Source of the DNA: Tetrapisispora phaffii CBS 4417
Taxonomy: Eukaryota; Ascomycota; Saccharomycetes; Saccharomycetales; Saccharomycetaceae
Reading direction: 5' to 3'
DNA length: 64,000 bases
Assembly (NCBI RefSeq): GCF_000236905.1
Contig: NC_016524.1
Location: forward strand, 558,001 to 622,000
Positions 1 through 9,300 of this stretch are shown one piece after another (position 1 is the first letter of the stretch; each line of letters opens with the position of its first letter). A program made the translations under genes and the position numbers. The notes beneath the pieces are model-generated. The model had not been told where the DNA came from. It saw only the letters and a list, made by a program, of their open reading frames with translations, and did no database searches.

Positions 1-1
1 G

Positions 2-1447
2 CATGTCTACTGCCTGAACTTCAAAATCATTAGAATTAGGGAAATCATTATCTAATTCCTCTGTTTGATTAGTATTGCAAGCGTTGGCATCGTTAGGTGT
101 GGTAAAAAGAGCGTTGACATTGACAGATTCATTATTAATAATCGATGAGTTGAAAATATCATAATCATCTAACCAATCTAAATCTTTCTTCAAATTGAAA
201 TCAGGTGAGGTTAATAAATTAAAAGCATTAGCATTACTGTTCATATTAATTGCAGAACTGTTAGGTTTTCCATTAAGAGTTGAAGGTTGAATATTTTCCT
301 TGTCTGCTTCCAGTGAATTTTGTTCTTCAAAATTAGTGACTTTCTTCAAATTACTACTTAGTTTATTATTGGCAAAATTAGCAATATCACCAAAATCAAT
401 TGAATTTTTTCTATGAATTTGATTTATATTTTTAGTAGATTTTTCCTTAAACGTAGCAGATGCAAAATTTGATTCCATTATTACGGGTGTTGTGTTCATT
501 CTGTGAGCTCTGGTAGCGGTGTTAGGATTTGGACTTTTAACAAATTTTGTGGTCTTTTTTTTCTTTAACATAAAATCAAACCTTTTACTAACTGAATCAT
601 TAATTTTAACCTTACTATTTATGTTTACACGTCCCTTTTGGCTATTGTTGGTTGGTTGATTACATGAATTCTTGGTTTCATTTTGTTTGTCAGCCATATA
701 AATTTTATGTGCAATAGAACTTGCAGGTAAAGCTTGCCCAGGAACTTGCATTGGGTTCCATATTGGTAATGATTGTGTCCTTATGGCCTTTGGAGCAGGT
801 TTAGGATTCGTTTGTCTTTTTACTGCTGATCGTACTCCTTTTACAGCTGGTTTGACGTATTTTGTAGCTGCAGGTTTAACTGTTTGTTTAAAGATTTTTG
901 AAAATTGTAATTTTATTTCCAAAGTTTCTATGCTAACATTATCCTTTAGTTTACCCATTAGTTTATTATTACCTTTTTTGCTGGAATTTATGTAGGATTT
1001 TTTTAACAAAGATGCAAAGTTAGAGCAAACGCTCCCTATTACAATTAATTCATCTTCATCTTCATTTTCTATCGCAGAACTTTTAACCATAAGTTCTTTA
1101 TTCTCTTTCTGAGATCGTATTTTCGATAAGAAACCTAAGCTCACTAAAGGTTCTCCAATTTCACAAACATCTTTATAATATATATTGTAATCGAACCCCT
1201 GTGTTTCCACTTTATGGTCTATTAATTCTGGTGAACTTTCGTAAATTTCATCTAAAACATCATGTAGTGGCACAGCACCAATTTTAGAATTGATTGTTTC
1301 ATTATTATCTCCACCGCTGTTTAATGCGACAGTCATTACTTGAACTTCTTTAGAAGTCTTGGATCTTGAGAGGTATGTGGTTACGATGGATTCACTATTT
1401 TCTAAAGAATATAGAATTTTTAAATTCATATAAACTGATTCAGACAT
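2..1447 (-). CDS. SPT21: Spt21-like histone-gene regulator, N-terminal part (gene runs off the window)
   Basis: The minus strand is open without a stop from an ATG at 1447 down to the window edge, giving 482 codons; the C-terminus lies outside. The N-terminal ~150 residues look like the Ams2/Spt21 N-terminal domain, including a stretch reading DYNIYYKDVCEIGEPLVSLG near residue 90. After it comes a basic, Ser/Asn-rich, low-complexity region. In S. cerevisiae Spt21 activates histone gene transcription in S phase together with Spt10 and is itself cell-cycle regulated. S. cerevisiae SPT21 (YMR179W) lies close to MMT1 and ECM5, and relatives of both follow here, which supports the call. An MCB element (ACGCGT) lies about 430 bp upstream. 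The assignment rests on domain resemblance and synteny, not on an alignment. Confidence 0.72.
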   Translation of the reverse strand, partial: MSESVYMNLKILYSLENSESIVTTYLSRSKTSKEVQVMTVALNSGGDNNETINSKIGAVPLHDVLDEIYESSPELIDHKVETQGFDYNIYYKDVCEIGEPLVSLGFLSKIRSQKENKELMVKSSAIENEDEDELIVIGSVCSNFASLLKKSYINSSKKGNNKLMGKLKDNVSIETLEIKLQFSKIFKQTVKPAATKYVKPAVKGVRSAVKRQTNPKPAPKAIRTQSLPIWNPMQVPGQALPASSIAHKIYMADKQNETKNSCNQPTNNSQKGRVNINSKVKINDSVSKRFDFMLKKKKTTKFVKSPNPNTATRAHRMNTTPVIMESNFASATFKEKSTKNINQIHRKNSIDFGDIANFANNKLSSNLKKVTNFEEQNSLEADKENIQPSTLNGKPNSSAINMNSNANAFNLLTSPDFNLKKDLDWLDDYDIFNSSIINNESVNVNALFTTPNDANACNTNQTEELDNDFPNSNDFEVQAVDM

Positions 1448-1878
1448 AACGATTTAAATGATTGTGATTGCCTGGCTATATCGACACGCTGATGCTACTA
1501 TTTCTTTTACCTCGACCAATAGCCCTTAACTTACTATTTTAAATAAAAACGAATCTAGTCTCTTATATATATGTTGCATAGTTGATTTAAGAGAGTATTA
1601 AAAACAAATATACTTATTCATTAATAAAAATTTTATATAAGAAATAAATTATTTAAGTAAGGTTTAATGGATTTGTTAGATAGCAACTTAGTAAAACACC
1701 TCATACAAAAAAAAAAATCTGCATTGCATCCTTGGGAGTAATCGTTCCCTCCCTTGTAAGTTAGTGAAGTTAATTAGATTTAGAACTATAGATTGAATTG
1801 ATTACTTCTTGTCATTATTATGATTTATAGATTAAAAAGATAATAATGATGTTTATTTCGTGACATCGAAAAATTTTG

Positions 1879-1884
1879 ACGCGT
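1879..1884. promoter_or_regulatory. MCB element (ACGCGT)
   Basis: The palindromic hexamer ACGCGT, the binding core of the MBF (Mbp1/Swi6) G1/S factor, sits 432 bp upstream of the SPT21-like start and about 70 bp before the TATA box of the candidate RNA. Spt21 activity is confined to G1/S in S. cerevisiae, so a link to that gene is plausible. A single hexamer can occur by chance. Confidence 0.4.
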
Positions 1885-1984
1885 TTGCTTTTAAGTGATT
1901 TTGTCAATTTCGAGTTGCTTCTGCGCGTATTCTCTGTTATTCTTAAAAATTATATAAATGTTCTTTTGGTTTCGTGTAAGTGCT

Positions 1985-2665
1985 CCAGGTGAGTATAGAA
2001 AGCAAAAGTACCTAGAAACTTGTTTGTAAAGAATTTGGTGCTGAGTCTCTGATTTGGGACAAAGCTATATCATGGGTCGGCTAGAAGGGAACTGCAAGGA
2101 TAGTAAATTTATAATCTCCATGCCGTTTCCCAGTATAACTGGGAAAGAGAAAGAATGGTATCGAGCCTTTCGACTTTGCGATGAGCTAGGAATACTAGTT
2201 AGAAGAATGTTAACTTAAGTTATTGGTTAGTTCAGAATGAATGGTATTAATCTTCGAAGCAGCTGATCTACTGTGTCCTTTCCATGTTCTGAACGTATGT
2301 GTATTGTTTTATCTGTTCTTTTTTGTGTCCGATATCATCACATTAGTCTAACCTGTCAATGGTTTGCCATTTAAGATCATATGTTTGGATCTATATGGAA
2401 TGGTAATTAGTAGATTATGTATGCGGTCTTGGAGCAGATAATTAAATTGGGATGACCGTCTGGTGCAAGTTCTGAGTATCATTTATTTTCACCGAAGTAT
2501 GGTCATATCCGTCGATGATGAAATGCTAATAATTGTGACGAATAGGGGTGCATAAAGTGTAGGTGCTTTCATAGCTATGTCAAGTTACGAATAATATTAT
2601 CTGTTCACAACTCATATGTCTATAGGTGGGCGTGCTCTTCCCAGTAAACTGCTGAGAATTACAAT
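1985..2665 (+). ncRNA. Candidate structured non-coding RNA of unknown class
   Basis: This stretch has balanced base composition inside an otherwise AT-rich spacer and no long reading frame. A TATA box (TATATAAATG, 1951-1960) precedes it. Visible hairpins include TTTCCCAGT/ACTGGGAAA with an ATA loop at 2126-2146 and AATGG/CCATT with a TTTG loop at 2358-2371. A box C-like ATGATGA lies at about 2513-2519 and CTGA near 2650. An ANANNA-type box (AGATAA, about 2436) and an ACA near 2660 would also allow an H/ACA reading. I compared it from memory with U1-U6, U3, 7SL, RNase P and RNase MRP RNAs and found no match. Strand and ends are inferred from the TATA box and the composition change only. Confidence 0.4.
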
Positions 2666-3381
2666 AAACACTGTTACATAAAAACGACTCGTTATTTTAA
2701 TATTATCTAACTAATTTCTTGTAATAAGATTTCAAAAGTTTTCCTAAAAGAATGAACTTTCCAACTAATATTTAATATCGATCAGAAGAAAAAGAAAACC
2801 CATTTGATCTCGTTATACTCTTGAAAGCAATCTTTGTCTTATCCAGTTCAGCAATTCAACGAGTCATACCCCATAAACGATACCTCTATGAACAACAAAG
2901 TACACTTAAATTCACTGACACCTGTTTTTACTGACACCCAGAGTTTTACTGACACCTCCCCTGTTTCAGATCACTGCACACGAACCCATTGTTATATTTC
3001 CTATTTCCTCTGGCACTTTCTAGCAAGTGCCAGAATCTTGTCAGAGAGCATCGCAGAGTTTCGCTTCTGAAAAATAGAATGGGTTCTAAGAAAAGGTCGC
3101 ATGGATGGCATTACAAAAAAACAATCGAGATAGTGACAGAGTAACGACGCAGCAGCGGAAATCCAAATGAAAAAATGAAAGAAAAAGAAAAAAAATGAAA
3201 TGTCGTAAGAAATTGATTTAAGTGAACTGAATAAAAAGATTTAAAACATATATAAAAGAGATGAGATGACTTGTTATTAAAGGAAATTGAATCGCTTCAG
3301 TATGTTCAATATTAGGTATTGAGCTTCGAGTGAGTAGAAATAGCTACACATATCACCATATATTACTTAACCCATTAAAAA

Positions 3382-3819
3382 ATGTCCACTTTTGACGCCG
3401 AAAATGCTGATAATTTAGAGGATATCGAAAAACAATTTGCTGTTGTTGCTGTCGAACAAGCTGAAACTTATTGGAAGTTATTGACCAAGATTCCTGGTTC
3501 CAAACTGAAATTGACCAGTATGGATGATGAAATCTACACTAATTTCATGGAGAAGTTTCCAGAATACAAAGACCTTGAAAGACTAAGGAAGTTCGAAGAA
3601 TCAGAATTGAAATCTAAGGATGCCAAGGAAAGATGGAGATTGTTCTGTAACGAATACGAGAAATCTGTTGAGGATTACAATTTTGGTACTCTACTGAGAA
3701 CTGATGCTAGTCAAGAATACGGTCAATTTTCTACTATTTTCGCCGTTAGAATTCAATTTTATGCTTTTGAAATCGCAAGAAATAGACATGGTTTGAATGA
3801 CTGGATTGTTGGTAAATAA
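3382..3819 (+). CDS. CHP1: PBDC1-family eEF1A chaperone (YPL225W homologue)
   Basis: The 145-residue protein closely resembles S. cerevisiae Ypl225w (146 aa) along its whole length, from the N-terminal NADNLEDIEKQFAVVAVEQA segment to the C-terminal ARNRHGLNDWIVG. The family (PBDC1/DUF757) is a small, single-domain, mostly helical cytosolic protein. In yeast it acts at the ribosome as a dedicated chaperone that binds nascent elongation factor eEF1A during its folding. The start is the first ATG, in a good yeast context (AAAAATGTC). It is followed by the convergent MMT gene, the same order as YPL225W-MMT2 in S. cerevisiae. Codon use looks biased towards frequent codons, as expected for an abundant protein. 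Confidence 0.95.
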   Translation: MSTFDAENADNLEDIEKQFAVVAVEQAETYWKLLTKIPGSKLKLTSMDDEIYTNFMEKFPEYKDLERLRKFEESELKSKDAKERWRLFCNEYEKSVEDYNFGTLLRTDASQEYGQFSTIFAVRIQFYAFEIARNRHGLNDWIVGK

Positions 3820-4008
3820 GTTGCCAAAAAAAGCAAATAAAAATTAAATATCAATTAAAATTTATCATATATACATACATTTCTATTAGGATTATGTTTA
3901 ATTTCATAACCAAACAATGAATAACATATGTTTTATAATTTGATTATCACTATTTGATATAATCTCTGAAACAATTTCAAGTCCAAATTAAAACTCAAAA
4001 TCACTTTT

Positions 4009-5604
4009 CTATCTTGATTGGGTATTTGAATCGGTATGATTGTGCGATTGTGAATGGGAATGGTCGTGCGAGTGAGATTGATCAGCACAACTATCCATAT
4101 TATGTGAGTGTGCTACTGACTCTAATGTTGCCTTAGTCGTATCTGATCCCAGTAAATCATTGTCATACGAAAGTTCGCCATCTAAATGGGTATGGGATAA
4201 AATGTCACCATGGTAATGATCATGGAAATTCTTAGCTTCTTCTAACTCCTCTTTTTCTTGCTTTCTTTTTTCTTCTATTTGTTCTGTTGTCAAAGGAATG
4301 ATTTCATCTTCAAACTCAACATCTAGCTTAATAATGTCTGAGAAATCCTTACTTAAAGCTTTTCTCAAATATTTGATAATATTTTCACCTTCCCTCATGC
4401 TTAAAACATTATCCCATTTTTGTGCTGGAACTTCTAAAGTTAGTTTAACATGATAGTATGGTCCAGATGCTAATATATCTAGAGCTTTAATCTGATAAGG
4501 TTTACCTGAGTTGTTATTCGAAATCAAGTTTTTTAAACTCTCGTTAATGCCAGCTTTGATTTCTATATAACGTTCTTCATCATGGGAAATCGATTTATCT
4601 ATTAGTTCTTTAACTGAACTCATCATGCCCGTTGCACCTGCTTTTATAACCAACCCAGAAACAAGTAAACCTCCTACAGCATCCAATGATACTATGTTAA
4701 AGAAGTATCCAGATGTGATTGTCACTAATGCCACGAGTGACGTTAATGAATCCACACGATGATGCCAAGCATTTGCTAATAAGACGTTAGAATTTGTTTG
4801 AATTGCAACTTTTTTCGTTGCCTGGAATATCCATTCTTTGGCAACAATTGATGCAGCAGCAATCCAAGCGGCATTTACATTAGTCACATCATCAATACTA
4901 GTGTGCGAATGAACGTGAACGTGGCCAATCAATGAAGTAATTGTTTCTATAACGGTAGCTGGAATTAATGGCCCAACGATTGATGTGAATGAGGCCCAAC
5001 CAATAGATACACCGGCAAAAGTTAAAATGGAAGATACTGCCAGAGATCCAATTGTTTCTATCTTACCATTACCATTAGGATATTCTGGAGTTGGTTTTGT
5101 CTTCGCAAAACCAACAGAGAATAACGTCAAGAAGTCTGAAACAACATCACTCAATGCATGAACAGAATCCGCTATCAGAGCTTGTGAATGGAACATAATA
5201 CCACCTAAAAATTTACCACATGTCATTCCTACATTAATCCCCAAACCAATCCATGTGATTCTAACCCCCGGATTTTTTTTAAATTGTTCTGTGCTTACCA
5301 CTAACAATGGGTTAGCGGCTTTGTGTGTATGACTATGTCCTAGTGAATGACTGGCATGTTCATGTTCATGTTTATGTAGAATATCTCGTTTATTTGAATC
5401 TTTATTATTTTTTGATTCACTGTCTAATTTGGAGATTAAATGAAATGACCTGTTTAAACCTCTACTATACTTTAACAAATCTCGAGAGAGGAGAAGTACT
5501 GATGGTCGTAATGCAAAGAGGTAAGGGTTACTTTTGTTTAGAACTTTTACATTCATACATACCAATTGTTCAAAGCCACTATTGCAGAGACCTACCTTAT
5601 TCAT
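4009..5604 (-). CDS. MMT1/MMT2: Mitochondrial cation-diffusion-facilitator (Mmt1/Mmt2 family) transporter
   Basis: The 531-residue protein has a basic, Ser/Arg-rich N-terminus (about residues 1-65) that fits a mitochondrial targeting sequence. A His-rich stretch follows, then a cation efflux domain with about six membrane segments (about residues 110-330). The metal-binding motifs ADSVHALSDVVSD and NAWHHRVDS of the cation diffusion facilitator family are both visible. A soluble C-terminal domain and a second His-rich tail (SHSHDHSHSQSHNH) complete it. S. cerevisiae Mmt1 and Mmt2 are mitochondrial inner-membrane carriers that affect iron movement between mitochondria and cytosol. One gene stands here for the duplicated pair; its neighbours match both copies, so I cannot say which is the true orthologue. 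Confidence 0.93.
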   Translation of the reverse strand: MNKVGLCNSGFEQLVCMNVKVLNKSNPYLFALRPSVLLLSRDLLKYSRGLNRSFHLISKLDSESKNNKDSNKRDILHKHEHEHASHSLGHSHTHKAANPLLVVSTEQFKKNPGVRITWIGLGINVGMTCGKFLGGIMFHSQALIADSVHALSDVVSDFLTLFSVGFAKTKPTPEYPNGNGKIETIGSLAVSSILTFAGVSIGWASFTSIVGPLIPATVIETITSLIGHVHVHSHTSIDDVTNVNAAWIAAASIVAKEWIFQATKKVAIQTNSNVLLANAWHHRVDSLTSLVALVTITSGYFFNIVSLDAVGGLLVSGLVIKAGATGMMSSVKELIDKSISHDEERYIEIKAGINESLKNLISNNNSGKPYQIKALDILASGPYYHVKLTLEVPAQKWDNVLSMREGENIIKYLRKALSKDFSDIIKLDVEFEDEIIPLTTEQIEEKRKQEKEELEEAKNFHDHYHGDILSHTHLDGELSYDNDLLGSDTTKATLESVAHSHNMDSCADQSHSHDHSHSQSHNHTDSNTQSR

Positions 5605-6372
5605 TATAATTTATCAATTTTTTTGTTTATTTATATAATCGGTTAACTTATATGAATTATTCTATTGGAAAGCTATACGACGACTTTCTTTGCAGCAGTA
5701 ATGTAGTTCATGTATTAGATTAATGACTGGAGAGGAACAATAAAACAAAATCAATATAATCTTGATTTTAAAACGCTAAAAGTTTGTCTCCACTTTATAT
5801 GATACGATATATCTCAATATATTAGTTATTTATAGCATTGTTACATTCCTTTCAAATTAATTATTAACAATTATTTAAAATTATTTTCTTGAGCTTTTTT
5901 ATATACGAATTAAATTGATCTGAAAAATTGAGATGAGGCCCGTAACAATTAGAGTCGTTGTAGCTTTAAAAAAACTCTTCAGATTTTTGACGTAATATAT
6001 ATAAGTCATGTATAGATATTTTCTATATATAACGAATTGAGATTTTATACAGACAGTTAAAAAACTAAGTTGGATGGCATCAATTTTGTGATTTGGTGAC
6101 TTGTGGGCGAATTTAACATCATTACGTTGACACTTTTGCCTGACAATAAAAACAATTATACATATTCCTGTCATGTTCTAAGAAGCTTCGTAGGTTCTTT
6201 TGTATGACTGTCACAAGATATTTTTTGAGTTACAACGGTCATTAACTATTACAATTTTGAATAAACTATACTCATATATACACAATTTATTTTTATAATT
6301 TATATCATTAATGTCTCTCAATGAAAATATCATATTGAGCATCATGTTGCCATTATTAATTTCATAACGACG
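5605..6372. other. Spacer: MMT promoter and ECM5 3' region
   Basis: This 768-bp AT-rich stretch lies between two minus-strand genes. It must hold the MMT promoter and the ECM5 polyadenylation region. I see no credible gene or named factor site in it. Confidence 0.5.
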
Positions 6373-9300
6373 TTAAATCTTTTCCTCATGCACTATTTTT
6401 TTGTCTACTGTCACTTCAAAGGGCCTTTCTACTAATCTATCATATGATGGAAGATTAGAATTTTCTTTAATCATCTTTTCTGTACCGCTTGAATTATATC
6501 CTGTTATAATATTTTGTCCAGGTTTTTGGAAATTTTGGAAAGTACTCATTTCCAATATACTGTATCTTTCCCAGATTTTTTTAATGAGTGGGTCATTAAA
6601 AATAACTCGCGATCCAATGATTTTTCGTAAAGTGAATTTCAATTCTGCTACAGTTATCTCCTCTTTAACATTGTCATTTTCATCAAACAGATGTGATCTA
6701 ACAAATTTTTTAAATTTTATTATATCCAAGTACATATCGATCAGTTGCATTAATGCTATACGATCAGAGATAACTTTCAAATTGATACTTGAAATTATTA
6801 ATGCCTCAATCATCTCAAATGTTAACGTGAAACGCTGCGTAAAAAATCCACTATTGTTATCCAAATTACATAATGCACAAATGAAAATATCATCTGTGTT
6901 CGTTGGTAAATTCCATTGTCCTTCATTAATACAAGATTTATGGTACCAATCTTTGCATATCTCACATTCTATCATCGTACCACCTTTGTCACCATCTCTA
7001 CAATAGCAATATGTTGCCGAAGTTTCTATGATATCGTTAGGGTTTGCTAATCTTTTGAGTTTGTTCTCATAAGTATCACTAGAAATATCTAAAGCCTTTT
7101 TAATTCTCAAATGGTACTTGTCCAATTTTTTATTTGTCGATTTTGATAAATCAAGGGACCATGTTTTTGCATTTTTACAGGCATCATTTAATAATTTCAC
7201 ACCCGAAAAATCTGATACATTTGCTCTCAAATCTTTCTCTGAACCGTTGAAATATTGAAATATCTCATATCCAATATTATCATCACCGTAGATTATCCTT
7301 AATATATCGTTCTTTTTTTCTTCATTAACATTTAATAACTTATTAATTGGTGTAAATTCCAATTCAATGTCAGAAATTCTAGTGATAATATTTTGAATCA
7401 ATCTTAACATAGTGGCACCAATTGGTAAATTACCTTCTTTTGCTCTTTCAATGATATTTTTCAAGATCTCAATGGAAATTTTACTATGCTGTTTTTTAGG
7501 TTTAAACTGTTTTGATAACAATCCAATTAATTCATTAGTTTTCAGTATAATATTCTTAACATTTTCCAATCTTTCAACATCTTCAACATTACAACATTGT
7601 ACCCCAAAATTGAAAAATTGTAACAGAGATTTTACAGTAAAAATTTCAGATGCATAGTTTATTTCATCATCTACTTTTAGAATATATTTATTGTAAGAAT
7701 CAACCCATTCTAAACTGTGTATTTTATCAGCAACTGTCTTCAATAACGAATGTTTTATTGGTACTTCAAATGATTTGATATATACTTCTTTTAAAGTTTT
7801 TAAATCATTTGTTGATAGTGCCTGTATGCTATTGCTTGTTAATTTTAAAATCCTTTGATATATATGGTTAGTTTGTTCCATTTCTGGAAAGTAAAAAGAA
7901 CATGTAGAAAATGAATCTTTCACCTTTTCCAATTTTAGTAATAACTTATCATTATCAGGAACTGTTAATATTTTTAGTTTTATATTATCACCAAACTGTA
8001 TCGCATCATTAATCATGGAAATATTCTGAAGTTTCGATAATATTGCTTTTGTCTCTGCCACTAATATTTCGCACTCCTTGATGATTGTCTTATCAAAATA
8101 TTTCTCAATAATTTCTGGATCATATTTTGAGACTAAGTCTTTCATTTCATGAAATGGTACTTTCTTGTTGACATATTTGCTGTTAATTAAATTAAATAAA
8201 TTTATCTCAAAAGTATCCTCAAGAAGCTTGGCAGTTTTAGTAGTGTTCTGGGCTTCACTAAAGCATAACAATTGAGTAAGTGCATCATCATCATGGGATA
8301 GATGTAATGAAATTGACAAATCTTTTTGTGATTTGTTTGAATCATTTGAAAACAATTCGTCTCCTTTTAAAGATAGAAACTCCCTTAGAGAAATTGACAT
8401 GCAATCATAATCATCAGAAATTACAACTTTGGAGAAGCCTGTCGACTCTAGTGATAAATCTGATATAAAGTCAAATTTGTCTATGCGTTCATGTGTAGTA
8501 CCATGTTTCGACCTAAACATTGATCGATTATGGAGTTCCTCTCTGATGATTTTCCCTAATAAATCAGACGACTGAAACCGAAGCTCTAAATTATTGAATG
8601 CTATATTGGAGAGGAATTGTGTCATGTACATAGAGGGTAAAATATTTCTATTTGATAACCATTGTTCACCTTCAATCGAGTTTTTCAACCATGATTTTGG
8701 TGCAAATAAAGCATTCTCTGATAGATAGAATCCAGTACCATAAGATGATGAATAACTTTTAGGAAACTGGAAAATAAAGGACCCTTCATCTTGAGCTATT
8801 TTTTTCAAGTTAATGCCATTATCCTTTAAAAAGCGAGATTTTAAGTATAAATCATTTGGTAACAAACCCAAATTTGTTGACTTAATTGTTTCATTATTTA
8901 GTATTGAGTGAACATTTTTCCTTTTACTACCAAATATAACGGGGTTATCATCGTTAGTCTCTAGAAAATTTTTATAAAACTCAGAAGACTTAAAATTTTC
9001 CTCAATCTCATTGGGTAAAAGATTCCTTACATTGAAAGTATTAAATGGTCGAGATTCATTAATAGTTTTTATTAACGTCTCGAATTTTTCAATTTCAGAT
9101 GGGGGGATCACATACCATAATTTAGTCGACCCAAGATGATTATAATCCACTAATGGCATAAAATTATCAGTGACTGACCAGCCTCTAGTCGAAAAATGCA
9201 TACCAATTTCAAGTTTCGGTCTTGTTACATGTCCATAATCAATATCTAAATATTTTAGTAGAGAGTTTTCTTCTAATGGAACATTATTCAATTTCCATAA

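Larger units (their letters stand above)
1448..3381. other. 1.9-kb intergenic region: SPT21 and CHP1 promoters around a candidate RNA gene
   Basis: No credible protein-coding frame is present; the short frame at about 2834-3070 has no family resemblance. The stretch from about 1950 to 2665 is much less AT-rich than the other spacers and is described separately. The segments 1450-1850 and 2670-3380 are AT-rich promoter-like DNA. A pair of short tandem phrases (ACTGACACC) repeats near 2917-2956. Confidence 0.6.

Noticed and set aside
1985..2665. Identity as U1, U2, U3, 7SL, RNase P, RNase MRP or telomerase RNA
   Set aside because: None of the conserved sequence blocks I know for these RNAs is present on either strand. 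Telomerase RNA cannot be excluded because the telomere repeat is unknown, but no Sm-type AATTTTTGG site was seen nearby.
5325..5609. 94-codon plus-strand frame
   Set aside because: It is the reverse shadow of the MMT N-terminal coding region.
5899..6174. 91-codon minus-strand frame in the MMT-ECM5 spacer
   Set aside because: AT-rich composition with Ile/Phe/Tyr codons only; no motif or homology recognised.
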